Shown here piece by piece: positions 1 to 11,229 of a stretch of 64,000 nucleotides of DNA. Source of the DNA: Cyathus striatus (lineage: Eukaryota > Basidiomycota > Agaricomycetes > Agaricales > Nidulariaceae); assembly GCA_025738555.1 (NCBI GenBank), contig JAOVFP010000004.1, positions 1,116,001 through 1,180,000 on the forward strand. Direction: 5' to 3'. The position numbers and the translations under genes are program-made. Every line of letters starts with the position of its first letter. Within the stretch, counting starts at the first letter, position 1. The notes under the pieces were generated by a model, which was not told the DNA's origin, did no database searches, and saw only the letters and a list, made by a program, of their open reading frames with translations.

Positions 1-152
1 CCATTTATTGTGACTACAGTGTGCATGCTATGCCTACTGTGGTGCACAACCTTTGCTCCTCAAACATGGTCATCAGCTTCATCTACCCTCTTCTCTCTGA
101 TATCAAACCTTGCATTTTTGGCACTGGTGAAAGAACTGAACATCTAAATCTC
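1..152 (+). repeat. CpG-decayed copy of a block M segment
   Basis: This edge segment aligns base by base with 28259-28405 in block M. Most differences are TG or CA here where block M has CG, for example TGCGAC to TGTGAC, TACGCC to TATGCC and TCCGATATC to TCTGATATC. It abuts the 3' end of the broken NLR-1 gene at about position 190. A less similar copy lies at about 14530-14670. I see no intact reading frame in it. Confidence 0.75.
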
Positions 153-543
153 CAGTTCCTCTGAATCCACCCATGTTCTGTTCTCTTGTTTCTTGACCTA
201 GAATTCTGATCCTCATCTCCATCACCTGGATCTCCAGCTTCTCTGCATCATTCCATCTTCCTTGATTCCTGTATGTGGCTGCCAGGTTTTCCTGGTTTGC
301 CATGCTTGTAATGGTATGAGGATGCTCTTGACCTAGAATTCTAATGCTCATCTCCATCACCTGAATATTCAGCTTCTCTGCATCTTTCCATCTTCCTTGA
401 TACCTGTATGTGGCTGCCAGGCTTTCCATGCTTGTAATGGTATGAGGGTGCTCTTGACCTAGAATTCTAATCCTCATCTCCATTACCTGAATCTGCAGCT
501 TCTCTGCATCATTCCATCTTCCTTGATTCCTGTATGTGGCTAC

Positions 544-1653
544 TGATACACTAGTAAAATAAAATGACGTACTTTAAATTTTCGATTTTCTCGTTCCAAT
601 TTTACGGAACTTCCACCTGAGCGCGTGAGTAGGACACAGCGGGGAGGGGCTGAGTTCCCGTGCTGCCTCCCATAACTCATCAAGGGATTAAAAACAAATA
701 AAACTATATAAAAAACATAAAAACTCCGCATCAGTATGGTTTAAAACAAATTAAACAAATACATACCTCTTTTATTCATAAAACCAACGTCATTTTGCAG
801 TTGCTAGTATAACAGAAATCCCACTCTTCATTAAGACAAGCCCCCAGAGTCATAGACCAACCAAGAATGCACGCAGAGTTGAAGACAGCCAGACCCTTAG
901 AACCAGCCCAGAACACGAGAATATGAGCAAAGCTATGCAGACAATGCATTAGCTAAGCACGGAATGATGCCGATAGACCACGCGCAACCCATGTGCAGAT
1001 CACGAAGAAGAGAAAGATAGCGGGGCGAGTACGCGACGCAGCGATGGCGTTTTGTTGTGATACTGACGCGCCATGCGCATTTGATGATATAAGCAACACC
1101 CGAAATGGTAATAGATCGACGCGCCGCCCATACAGGCGCCCGTCGCGACATGGACACGTGTGCGCGCGTGCATGCAATTGGCTGCAGTAACAACTGGGCT
1201 AGAACAACAGAGAAACCTAGGAATAAATTAGTAATTAGTATAGACCAAAGTAGTAACTAGCTATGTCCGTAAATGTATATAGATGAGCGAGGGGGGAATG
1301 AAACGACAGGAACTGCCAGGCATTCTTCCCTCCCACAGATAGGGTGGTTCAGACGAGATATAGACTAGAATCAGAATTGTTACGAGACGTTTGACACAGA
1401 GATTTTACGTACCAAATTGATAGTGTTGAATTGAATCTGAATTGAAATATCTTGACTTTGAATACCTGGACGCGTTCTAAAGAATTAACTAAGTTAAACT
1501 GATCTAAAAATAACTTGTTCTAAATTTGGAATAGACACAATTGCACCCCTCGAACTTACTGAAATCGCACCTCGGGATTTGAATATTATTATAGTATTTA
1601 GGATTTCTATTCTAAGTACTTAAGAATTACTTAACTCGTCGCGTGACTCAACA
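544..1653 (+). mobile_element. Solo LTR, family A, copy 1
   Basis: The 1110-base segment begins TGATACACTAG and ends GACTCAACA, so it has the 5'-TG...CA-3' ends of an LTR. It is flanked on both sides by CTAC (540-543 and 1654-1657). Removing it with one CTAC restores a continuous TPR repeat (GTGG-CTAC-CAGG), which proves insertion. A second copy lies inverted at 32354-33438 with a different 4-base duplication. No internal retrotransposon genes are present, so it is a solo LTR left by recombination. Superfamily (Ty1 or Ty3) cannot be told. Confidence 0.9.
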
Positions 1654-3389
1654 CTACCAGGCTTGCCATGCTCATAATGGTATCAAGATGCTCTTGGCCT
1701 AGAATTCTGATACTCATTTCCATCACCTGAATTTCCAGCTTCTCTGCACCATTCCATCTTCCTTGATTCCTGTGTGTGTTTGAAAGGTTTTGCACAATAG
1801 ATAATAAACCTTTCACCTTCTCATAGACTATTGGATTTAAATTGTGATATTCTTTCAAGTATTTAGTTTCTAAATCATTCAAAGCATTGAATATGTTATT
1901 TTTCACAGTTACAAGTTCCTCCAGACTGTTTTGTGCAATTATAAGTCTATATTTTTCTTCTACATCATACTTTCCACAGTTATTCAATACCTTTGCTGAA
2001 ATTTTGAATATGTCATCATAGTATATTTCAGGATATAAATCCCTATATTTTCCTTGATTATAAAGAACATGCTGCAATATCAAATTCTGATAACCATATT
2101 CTTCACTAATCTCTTTATGTGAAACTGAGCTTAGTATTAATCCTGCAGTATTAAATATCCATGATCTCATCTCTGTTGGTGATAATCTATCTTCACAGCA
2201 TAATTGTACCAATGGATGCATGCTGTATGTTGACTTTCTCATGGTTTTCTTTACCAATGAGAATGACAAAAGTAACTCAATACTTTCACTAAATTGCCAG
2301 TCATTCCAATTTCCTTGCTCATCCATATTAAGAATTGAGCTATCCATGGTAGGTAGATATGTAGGCATAGTATCATGTGTTAAGTCTTTTATATTTTGTG
2401 GGTAATACTTGACAGCCCTCTCAAATATTGTTTCATATATATTTTCATTATGCATAAATGCAAATATATTTAACAAACATATAGCATATTGTGCTGAAGC
2501 TGCTGCTGCTTTATCTTGTGTATTGTTACACATTTCCAATATTTTTTCAATTGAGATTTCCCATGTCTTATATACTGATTTATTGTATTTTGATGATCCT
2601 TGAAATTTCTTGTTATTCAATATTTTGGATCTGTACTTGTTGTAGTATTTGATAAAATCATTTAAATCACATTGTGTCTGAGTAATGTATGCACCTGCCA
2701 TATCAATAGCTAATGGGAAGCAGTACATTTTTTTAACTATTAGTTCAGCTTCCTTCCTGTATTCTTGTTGATTATCATCAAGTCCACTGGTTTTCAAAAG
2801 TAACTGAATGGCAGTTGCTTCATTCATTTCAGTTACCTCCATTGAATTTTTATAAATAGTAATTCTTCTAAGTGCATGATTTTTGCTTGTAATATGAATA
2901 TTTCCTATGTCTCCAGGTGGAAGAAATTTCTCAACAATTTCTGGAGCACCATCAGCATTGTCAAAAATAAGAAGTCATTCATGTTTGAGAGAAGAAATTT
3001 GATTCAAAACAGCTGCAGTTGAAAATGAATATGCCTGAGTACCAGAACTTAATTTTTTTTTGTAAATATCTTTAAGACTTTGCATTACTGTGTCTTCTGA
3101 AGTTGTGTCAACCCAAAAAATATCAGAATAACTGTTATAAATCACTAATTAGAACATTAGTGAAGTTAAATGTCATACTTACTATTCAGCCATTTCATCA
3201 CAAAATTTTAAACAGATTTGTGTTTTTCCAATGCCACCCATTCCATGCAAAAGGAACATTTTTCTTCCATACTTAGTCATAGTATTGCTTTTACTAAAGT
3301 ATTCATGAAGTCTCTCAAGGTATATTTCTTGTCCCACAAAGTTTTTTGATGTGCAAGAAATAGTGTTCTTAAGTGGGGAAAGTGGTTCA

Positions 3390-5906
3390 TAGGCAATTGC
3401 ACAGGTAACCCCCGGGTACCACAGCAGCTACCCAGACCCATACCCGCGTTAACCCATACCCTTGGTCACAGGTATGGGTTCTCATGGGTATAATGGGTTG
3501 CAGGTAACCCATGGGTTTCTTTACATTTAAATCAACATACAACCGAAAATATGCTGAATAGAGGTTGAAAAAATGCACAAAGGTATGAATTAGTCAATAC
3601 TATATATATTAGACTTGCTGTATTTTCACTTACTTATCAAAGAGTAGTTGAAATTAACTATGTAGTGAATATTTACATACAGTACATATAGGAGAATAAA
3701 ATTGAATATACATTTTCATTATCAAGTCTGATCCACAGAGATATAGAGCATGGAAAATAGTACAATTAGACTGTACATTCCAGTGCTATAATCATGTTAA
3801 AATATGAAAGGAACAAGTTTGAATTAGAGGAGCAATATTAATTTATGTGTTCAGGAGAAGATGAAGGCTAGATCACATATAGAAAAGGAAGCAGACCGCA
3901 AAAAAATACGTTTTTGGAGTCGTTCTAACCATGTATTATTGGGGTATTCGTACCTGAAAAATAGAAAGAAATTACGACGAATTGAGGGAAGAGCAGTAAC
4001 TTATGTGTACAGGAGAAGACACAGAATACATTTCTTATATAAATGGAAGTAGATCGCTAAAAAATATGTTTATACCATTGTTATAATTGTACAAAAACAG
4101 GCTATTCATATCTACAATATCAATGGGAGATACAATGAAATGAGGGAGATACATTAGATTTAGTGAATTAAATGTAGGCATGCCACTTTAGTTCAACCCT
4201 GCGAGCTGAACAATATGCAGAATTGAGTTGATGGTGTATAAATCAACACAGAATACATTGAATTACATTATAGACTCATTATAAAGGTATTAATCTTGTG
4301 TTGTTTTATGTTACTCCTTTTTATTCAATATAAAACCTATGGGTACCAACGGGTTATGGGTCTTGGAGACCTGACCCGGTGTCGTTCAAGGTAATAGATA
4401 CCTTAGGTGTTCGGCAGGAAGTGACTTTATTCATACCTAGCACCTGGGGGTCGAGGGATACTGATCATATGTATTCCTGCAAACTCCTATGATATGGGAT
4501 GTACAGTAAAGACTGTAAATGGGTGATGAACTGTGGGGCTTTGCTAGGTTTGCTTAGAACTTGGCCCATGACTGGTGTGGTACAGCAAAGGCTGTAAATA
4601 AGAGATGAACTGTGGGAGTTTCTAGAGTATACGGCTAAAGCTGTATATGGTAACAACAACTGCTAGAAACACTAGGAAAGCTTGTATGTACAGTGAAGGC
4701 TGTATATAAAGATTGGTGCTGTGGTGAAGGTCGAAATGAAGTTGAGGGCCTTGGTTGTTTCTGACTGTAGCTTGGTGGCTGCAGCACATAAACTAATATG
4801 TGCTGTTACTGAATAGATATGATAAAAGTGACGTTGAGATTTGATACGTTGAGTTGAGCTGTGTTACGTTGAGTTGAGTTGAGTTACTTTGATATTACTG
4901 TGAATTTATTTATACGGTGAGTTGCACTGTGTCATTTACGTTAATAATAGGACTGAAGAAAAGCACAATAGATTCTGTATCTAATGTGTAAGAATAACTA
5001 CTGGGGATGGACTGGTGAGTAAGATCCTAGCTAGTGACAGGCTATTTGGTAATGGATAAAACTACTGTCTAAGGCTCAATTCCTCTCTCCTTTTATGCTC
5101 TTTTCCTCCTACTGCTGACTAATCCTATCCAAAACCAATCCTGCATTGTCCTTCAAATTTGGTAATGGTGGATCCATTGTCTTGAGGTGGAGGCTGCGCA
5201 GAACAATGGTGTTCAAGGAGATGAGTCAGGTCTTGAACAATGGTGACAGAAATAGTATCACATTGTTCTGGTGATGAACAATGGAATTCTATTTATAGAT
5301 CCCAGCAAACAATGGGCATGAAGACAATGGGTGAATAGGAGGACATTGTTCTGCACAATGGATGCAAAAGAACAATGGAGTCCTATTATTAGAAACAATG
5401 GCATAACCTTGGTAAGCAAATGCATAGGCATTGTTCTGAACAATGGGTGTTCTGAACAATGGGGTTCTATTATTAGAAACAATGGCATGTCCTTGGTAAT
5501 CAAATGCATAGGCATTGTTCTTGAACAATGGGTGTGAAGAACAATGGTGTCCTATTATTAGAAACAATGGCATGTCCTTGGTAATCGAATGCATAGGCAT
5601 TGTTCTTGAACAATGGGTGTGAAGAACAATGGTGTCCTATTTTTAATGGTATTGATTATTGGTCACCAAGAAGTTGGGTATTGGCTTGTGTTTTCCATAT
5701 GTTTGTTTCTTGAGAAGCAGTGCCTCATGAGAATTATTTGGTAGTGTATTTGGAAAGATCCGGATGATGTGGATTCCGGACATCAGGCCATATAGCCATA
5801 TGTGTGTGTTTATGACTAATCAAGTTTCACCCATGACACCAGACCCGTACCCGCTGGTACCCAACCCATGACCCATGTGGGTATGGCCTAACTGTGCTAT
5901 TGCCTA
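3390..5906. mobile_element. hAT-like non-autonomous DNA transposon
   Basis: The ends are TAGGCAATTGCACAG and CTGTGCTATTGCCTA, a 15-base inverted repeat with one mismatch. The flanks carry an exact 8-base duplication, GTGGTTCA, at 3382-3389 and 5907-5914. Eight-base duplications and subterminal motifs of the form ACCCATGGGT are typical of hAT elements. The sequence on either side is continuous exon 2 of NLR-1. No transposase reading frame is visible in its 2517 bases. The interior holds a minisatellite (about 5165-5640), so the element is probably mobilised in trans. Confidence 0.88.
5165..5640. repeat. AACAATGG minisatellite inside the hAT-like element
   Basis: Imperfect units of roughly 80-90 bases repeat about four times. 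Each carries AACAATGG boxes and the string TATTATTAGAAACAATGG followed by a CATTGTTCT box, which is the inverse of AACAATG, so each unit can fold back. Short reading frames here are repeat artefacts. Confidence 0.75.
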
Positions 5907-6175
5907 GTGGTTCATCTTTTGGCTGGTTTGTGGTATTATTAATGATCTGCAAAATGTAATCAATTCAGGAGCATGATCTTTTCCACTGCAGTACAAAGCC
6001 ACCTGAGTTTCAATATGTATGTCATTCATGTTTGGTTTATACATTGTGAAGTCATGAGAATTTGAAAAAGCTCCAGAAGTCATATTTTTGCTGATATGCA
6101 AGTTAACACTTGGTCAGTGAAATTGATGGGTTGATGGTAGGATAAGGAAACACAACATGAATGTGTTATGCACAG

Positions 6176-6190
6176 GGCTTTATATATACA
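6176..6190 (-). promoter_or_regulatory. Probable TATA box of NLR-1
   Basis: On the minus strand TATATATAAAG lies about 95 bases upstream of the ATG at 6083. It aligns with the TATA box of the intact gene (40044-40050) in an otherwise conserved upstream region. Confidence 0.5.
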
Positions 6191-6309
6191 AATGCATGGC
6201 ATGCTTTCTATTCTTAACCAATCATATGCAAGAAATGTGTTTGATTGTAAGGTAAGTAACACTGTCATATTATTATCTATTTCTGTTGTGTCCAACATGA
6301 TCTAGTATG

Positions 6310-7090
6310 AATGGGTCACCATGAGAGTTTTCAACACATGTCTGTTATGTACCAATTCTCTTCCTGCTTAGAAGTGGTTGCGAAGACACCCGGAGGGCAT
6401 GGGAAAACTATAACGGAAACCTGAAGTGAGTATGGGTATGGGAATGGGAGTGGGAGTGCAGAAGTGAACTGTGGCTTCAGCATATGTGCTATGCTGCCTG
6501 GATATCCCCAGGGAATGGTTTGTATTTCACAACAGATGATATCCAATGTAAGGAAACATTCCAGAGTATGTGAGGGGCTTCGCCACTACACTAGGCAGTG
6601 GGAGAGAAACCCAAAGGAAAACCTGGAGCAGGTTTTGGAACTTAGAGTAGGAAGAAAGTGTACAGAGTTGATATGAATACTGAAGACTACCTAGTACATT
6701 TGGAAGACTATTTATATGTACTAGTAAGATGTAGGTATGAATCTGGAGACAGAATGCTAAGTGTAAGTAAACAAAATAAAGACTGGGCAAAGAGGAGTAG
6801 CGGTGCAAATGATGCACTCAGGATGAAGAATAAGAAACTAAACTACATTGACCATAATGAAATGTACAAGTGAGAATGGAAGAGAGGAGTAATGGTATAA
6901 TGATGCAGTGAGGCTGTCATAAGAGAAACTATGTATCCAAAGTATTTGATAGAAAACCCAGGCAGGAATGTCGGGAAGTGTAAACCTGAAGTGGGTACAT
7001 GCCGGGAATGGATTGGGTATGTTGGAAGGTCACGTGGGAATGTTCAGTAATGTTGGCATGATGTAGCTGGGCATGGATATAACAATGTCC
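6310..7090. other. Gene-free; insertion relative to the right arm
   Basis: The homologous region upstream of NLR-2 (about 39900-39970) lacks this stretch, so it is an insertion in the left arm or a deletion in the right arm. I see no clear terminal repeats, target duplication or coding signal. Confidence 0.4.
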
Positions 7091-7569
7091 CTATCTATTT
7101 GCATGTGTGGTTGAGGTCTTTACCCTCCCCCCTAAATTCCATCTGGACTCCAGACAGAATCCATGGACTCTCCAGAAAGTCCATGGAATTTCCACAGAAT
7201 TTCTGGCCATTCCACAGACTCCATCTGGACTCTGGGTGGACTTGTTTTGGCAGAGACACCTGCCAAATTTTAGTTTTCTGGTCTGGGTGTTTTCTGGATG
7301 GATTCCACATGGAATCTGGATTATTGGCAAAATTCTGCCTTTCAGCTGGAATTCTGAAGGAATTTGCTATACTGGATTCCACCTGGAATCCATATGGATT
7401 CTGGGTAGCTTGTATTAATTAGTAGTTTATTACTTATTTTACTTACTTGTATTATAAATAAATTAGTAGAGCATGGCATAGTTACATAGTTTGAACCAAT
7501 ATTGTTGTGATGATTACATAACATTCATTCATACCATAGTGTGTGTGCACATGCTGTACAGTCCACAAC

Positions 7570-8560
7570 GTCTATTATGGCTATGTCAAGTGTGACAACA
7601 TGAGTTGAGTGTGACACCATGTGTTGAGTGTGACACTGTGTGTTGAATGTGACACCATGCATGGAGTGTGACACTATGTGTTGAGTGTGACATGGAGATG
7701 GAGCGTGACACTATATGTTGAGTGTGACAACATGAGTTGAGTGTGACACCATGTGTTGAGCATGACACAGGTGTGACAGTATTGCATAGTATTGCAGTAT
7801 CACAATATTATGTGTCTCACAGTCTTGTAGTTATCACAGCTACTTTTCATGTTGTGTCACACTTTTCATGTTGTGTCACACTTTTCATGTTGTGTCACAC
7901 TTTTCATGTTGTGTCACACTTTTCATGTTGTGTCACACTTTTCATGTTGTGTCACACTTTTCATGTTGTGTCACACTTTTCATGTTGTGTCACACTTTTC
8001 ATGTTGTATCACACTTTTCATGTTGTGTCACACTTTTCATGTTGTGTTGCACTTTTCATGTTGTGTTGCACTTTTCATGTTGTGTTGCACTTTTCACCAC
8101 TTTTCACATTGTGTCACACTCAACACATGGTATCACACTTTTCACATCATGTCACACTCAGCACATAGTATCACACTTTTTACATCATTTCACACTCAGC
8201 GCATGGTATTATACTTTTCACATGGTGTCACACTCAACATACAGCATCACACTCAACATACAGTGTCACACTTTTCGCTTAGTGTCACACTTGTCACTTT
8301 CACATAGTGTCACAGTATCTTTTACATAATGTCACACTTGTCACGTTTGTCACACTTTTTGTAGTGTCACAATATCACAGATGTTGACAGCTGTGACACT
8401 ATGTGACAAGTGTGATAATGAAGATGACCCTGATGACTATGACAATGTGAATGTGATATTTGCTTCATTATGACCATGTGTGATACTGTGACATTATGCA
8501 ATGGTAACTGTAACAACTCCAATAATGTGACACTGCAAAAAGTGTAACAAGTGTAATACT
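7570..8560. repeat. TGTGACAC-type satellite tract
   Basis: Repeats of TGAGTGTGACACCATGTGT and its inverse fill this tract. The first 200 bases carry the motif in one orientation, the middle carries the reverse (TCACACTTTTCA), and the end returns to the first orientation, so the tract is partly palindromic. A shorter stretch of the same motif lies at 48575-48880. Confidence 0.85.
7842..8096 (+). repeat. 19-base tandem repeat, about 13 copies
   Basis: The unit ACTTTTCATGTTGTGTCAC repeats head to tail about 13.4 times. The first ten or so copies are almost identical and the last few have GTTGC for GTCAC. All three frames stay open (19 is not a multiple of 3), which gives apparent proteins of about 150 residues that are artefacts. 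Confidence 0.95.
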
Positions 8561-8609
8561 ATGTGAAACATAACTGTGATGATTGCAATACTGTGAGACA
8601 CTTGATATT

Positions 8610-8983
8610 TGTTAGCAACAGACAAGCAAAATACTCAAAGCTGAACTTAAACACTCGAAATAAAGAAAGAAGTGAGTCTTATTGCTAATCTGGAATAAAC
8701 TAGCACAAGAATAGCAAACTACTAACTAGAAAGACCATATTTATAGAAAGAGTCCATGAGGTAATCACATGTAATACTACCTACACTACAATGCATGTAA
8801 CTGTGCTTCTACATTAAGAACTCATGTACTATGTATGGCCAAACTGTGCAACTGTGCCCACAGTCTTGATGAGTAATGTCTGTTGATACGCATGGTGTCC
8901 GCATTGTAGGTCATGTGACTAGTCACATGACATAGATAAGACAAGATTAGATAAAAGATTAGATAAACAATGAAATCCTAACA
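8610..8983. mobile_element. Solo LTR, family B
   Basis: The 374-base segment starts TGTTAGCAACAG and ends AAATCCTAACA, with perfect 6-base inverted ends TGTTAG/CTAACA. It is bounded by an exact 5-base duplication, ATATT (8605-8609 and 8984-8988). It sits in the TGTGACA satellite, which resumes on its far side. Orientation is not determined because no primer-binding site or internal region remains. Confidence 0.92.
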
Positions 8984-9289
8984 ATATTGTGATACTGTAA
9001 TACTATGTGACTCTATGGGAAAACAAAGTTATATTTCATTTCCATCAATTGGAAAATTTCTCATTCCATCCAGATTCCACCCAGAAAAAATGTTCTTTAA
9101 CATGGACTCAATGTGGACTTTGTCCAGAAATTATCATGTCCATCTGGAAAATCTGGTTTTCATATGGAGTCCACACAGAAATTCTGGACATTTTCTTGTC
9201 CATCCAGAGTCCATCTGGAAATTGGGGGGGAGGGTAAAGTACTGGTGCAGTTACCCACAAGGAATCAGCTTATGCAAGTGAGCAATAAA

Positions 9290-9515
9290 ATTACCCTGCA
9301 TGCACATACAACAGAATACTGTGCCATTGAAGTGACAAGGACTTGGTAGTTTTTTGTGATTGGAGCTCTATAAATGTTTGCTGATGTGTAATGCAACTTA
9401 ATCCCATGCACAATTCATCAATCTTCTCAGCATTTCTCTTTATAATTGAAGTCAGTGGGGATACAGAGGTCAAGAACTGATTTCATGTTGTAGCCATGGC
9501 TTACATTAATGACAT
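9290..9515 (-). repeat. Left-arm copy of the region far upstream of NLR-2
   Basis: Reverse-complement homology to about 39500-39770 is clear, for example around GATTTCATGT[TA]GTAGCCA and AATTCATCGATCTTCTCAG (decayed here). It marks the continuation of the inverted duplication beyond NLR-1. No gene is visible. Confidence 0.75.
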
Positions 9516-11200
9516 CCTGTTCTAATCATGTGTCAGCACATATTATCTCAAGGATGATATTCAGCTTTCTTCCCAACCATCTGTCACTACAGTCCAACTA
9601 CCCACATTATTACACATGTGCTACTTACAACATCCCCTTCCCAACCTCCCATCTCCAAGAGATACACATGGCATAGTATATCAAGCAAAGTAAAGTATGA
9701 AGCCATACAATTTTGAATCTGAATCATCATCCTCACCACTGTAGAAACTGGGCACCTGATGATGTGGTCCTGATACATTATGTACTGTAATTAGAACCCG
9801 GTTGTAATGTATCGACACGGTAAATTACAGGAGGAGTAATAATACATAATGTGAAGCAATTACAATAGACTAAGTAGCAAGTAGTACTACATGGTAATAA
9901 AACGATCTTGAACATAGATCTCTGAGCGCTATGCTGTAAGACGGTGAGACCATTACCAATCCTGACATTTCCAAATTCAGATATAAAGTACTCATGGTTT
10001 TGTTTCACCTCGGAGATGTGATATCTGTGCACGTGTTTCATGTCAACGTTAATGAACTGTGTCTTCCCATCAGCTTCTTTTCTGTATCTTCCAAAGCATC
10101 TGTGCTACGTACATCATATTATATGTTTTTGTATGTTTTCCGCATTTTTACAAATCTTAGTTTTACATGCTATGGAAATACAATAAACCATTTTGGTTTT
10201 ATTTTATACTTCCATTTTTTGTGTTTTCCATATGTTTTCCAAATTTCCGAAGCTTCATTTTGTACTCCAGCCTGTGTATAAACAAAAATATGAGGTGCAT
10301 AGGAACAAGCTGGAACACTGTGTTCGATTAGTGTCCGGATTACGAAAGGAGCGACTATGTAAGTTACCATACGCAACGTACCGGTGTGATTGTATCATAT
10401 GGAGATTTAGGAAATAGGCAGACATAGCAGTTCACCACTTTGTGCCAAATAAAATGAGATAATTAACCAAAATTTATATCTGCAATACATTATAAGACTA
10501 AATCTCCTATTCCTTGCGTTATTTTGTCAACTTATAGTTATTGTCTGACGAAAGAGTAAAAGCCTTTAGAACCCAACTAAGTGTACTGGTACATTGTGAG
10601 CGTTCATACCTTTCGTTATATCCAATTAGCTAGAAAAAGCAATTTCATGTATGAAAAAGGTTTAAATATCGAGGATGCTGTGCGTCTTAATTTTACTATC
10701 CAAGCCCAATTTGTACCTACAGTTGCATAATACTGATATTGCATTGGTATAAATTGAAAAACAAAGTGGATTAGTAAGTATTTTGAATCAACGACATACA
10801 TAGATATATTCTACAGAGATTAAATAGTACAGATATGTACAGATATAATACACCGGGGATTCTTATAAGTACACGAGTCTTCTGTTAAGTATTGTTCAAA
10901 CATTCTGTATTTTATGCAGATGGTTTGGCCAGTACATGAAGCTTTTGATCGACGTGAGAACATGATTCCTTCCGTTAATTAATTGATTGGTGTAATAAAA
11001 GAAGCAAGCAGCAGGCAGCGTGGCATGATGGCGGGATGAGGCGGGATGCAGGTGCGCCTCAAGGTTGTTATGGACAGCCTTGTGTATCAGCTTCCCTAGA
11101 GACGTGAGAATGAGCTCCCTTCCTATTTGGTAATCTATGGTAATTTACAGGAGCCATACATCACGGTTTATGGTAAACTACCATGGATAATATATACATT
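9516..11200. other. Gene-free stretch absent from the right arm
   Basis: AT-rich sequence of low CpG content that is not represented between 39330 and 39500 in the right arm. I could not find terminal repeats, a supported coding frame or a tRNA gene. Confidence 0.4.
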
Positions 11201-11229
11201 TTACAGTATTGCCTGAACTGGGACCATTG

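Larger units (their letters stand above)
196..6083 (-). pseudogene. Broken NB-ARC/TPR NLR gene (NLR-1)
   Basis: This is an inverted paralogue of the intact gene at 40139-43759. The start is ATG at 6083, with a first exon MTSGAFSNSHDFTMYKPN... that matches NLR-2 almost residue for residue. The P-loop GMGGIGKT, the LPLAI-type motif, the MHPLVQ motif and part of the TPR array can all be read. Four lesions break it. A hAT-like element (3390-5906) sits in exon 2. A TGA at 2975-2977 replaces the Trp codon just before the Walker B stretch LLIFDN. A solo LTR (544-1653) splits the TPR array. The 3' end is lost near 190, where unrelated repeat sequence begins. Only about four 42-residue repeats remain, against more than fourteen in NLR-2. 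If intact it would be a cytosolic STAND-class NTPase receptor. The longest surviving frame, 1631-2842, covers the end of the NB-ARC region and the linker. Confidence 0.9.
7118..9239. mobile_element. TIR element packed with satellite
   Basis: The left end reads CTTTACCCTCCCCCC and the right end is its inverse, followed inwards on both sides by 200-300 bases of short imperfect palindromes built on TCCATCTGGA and GGAATTTCCACAGAA types. The interior is TGTGACA-type satellite and a solo LTR. The terminal sequence resembles that of the KDZ-type element at 49051-54446 (TTTACACTCCC). I find no clean target duplication and no transposase. It interrupts sequence conserved with the region upstream of NLR-2 (about 39700-39900). 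Confidence 0.6.

Noticed and set aside
5258..5600. Overlapping His/Leu/Ile-rich frames
   Set aside because: Products of the AACAATGG minisatellite in the hAT-like element.
7737..8329. Three overlapping open frames of 143-153 residues with FHVVSHFSCCVTLFMLCHT repeats
   Set aside because: They are the three readings of the 19-base tandem repeat, which stays open in every frame.
7570..8560. CRISPR-like array
   Set aside because: The repeats are contiguous, without unique spacers, and the sequence is eukaryotic.
10616..10801. Small frames in 9.5-11.2 kb
   Set aside because: Short, AT-rich, without recognisable domains or conservation in the right arm.
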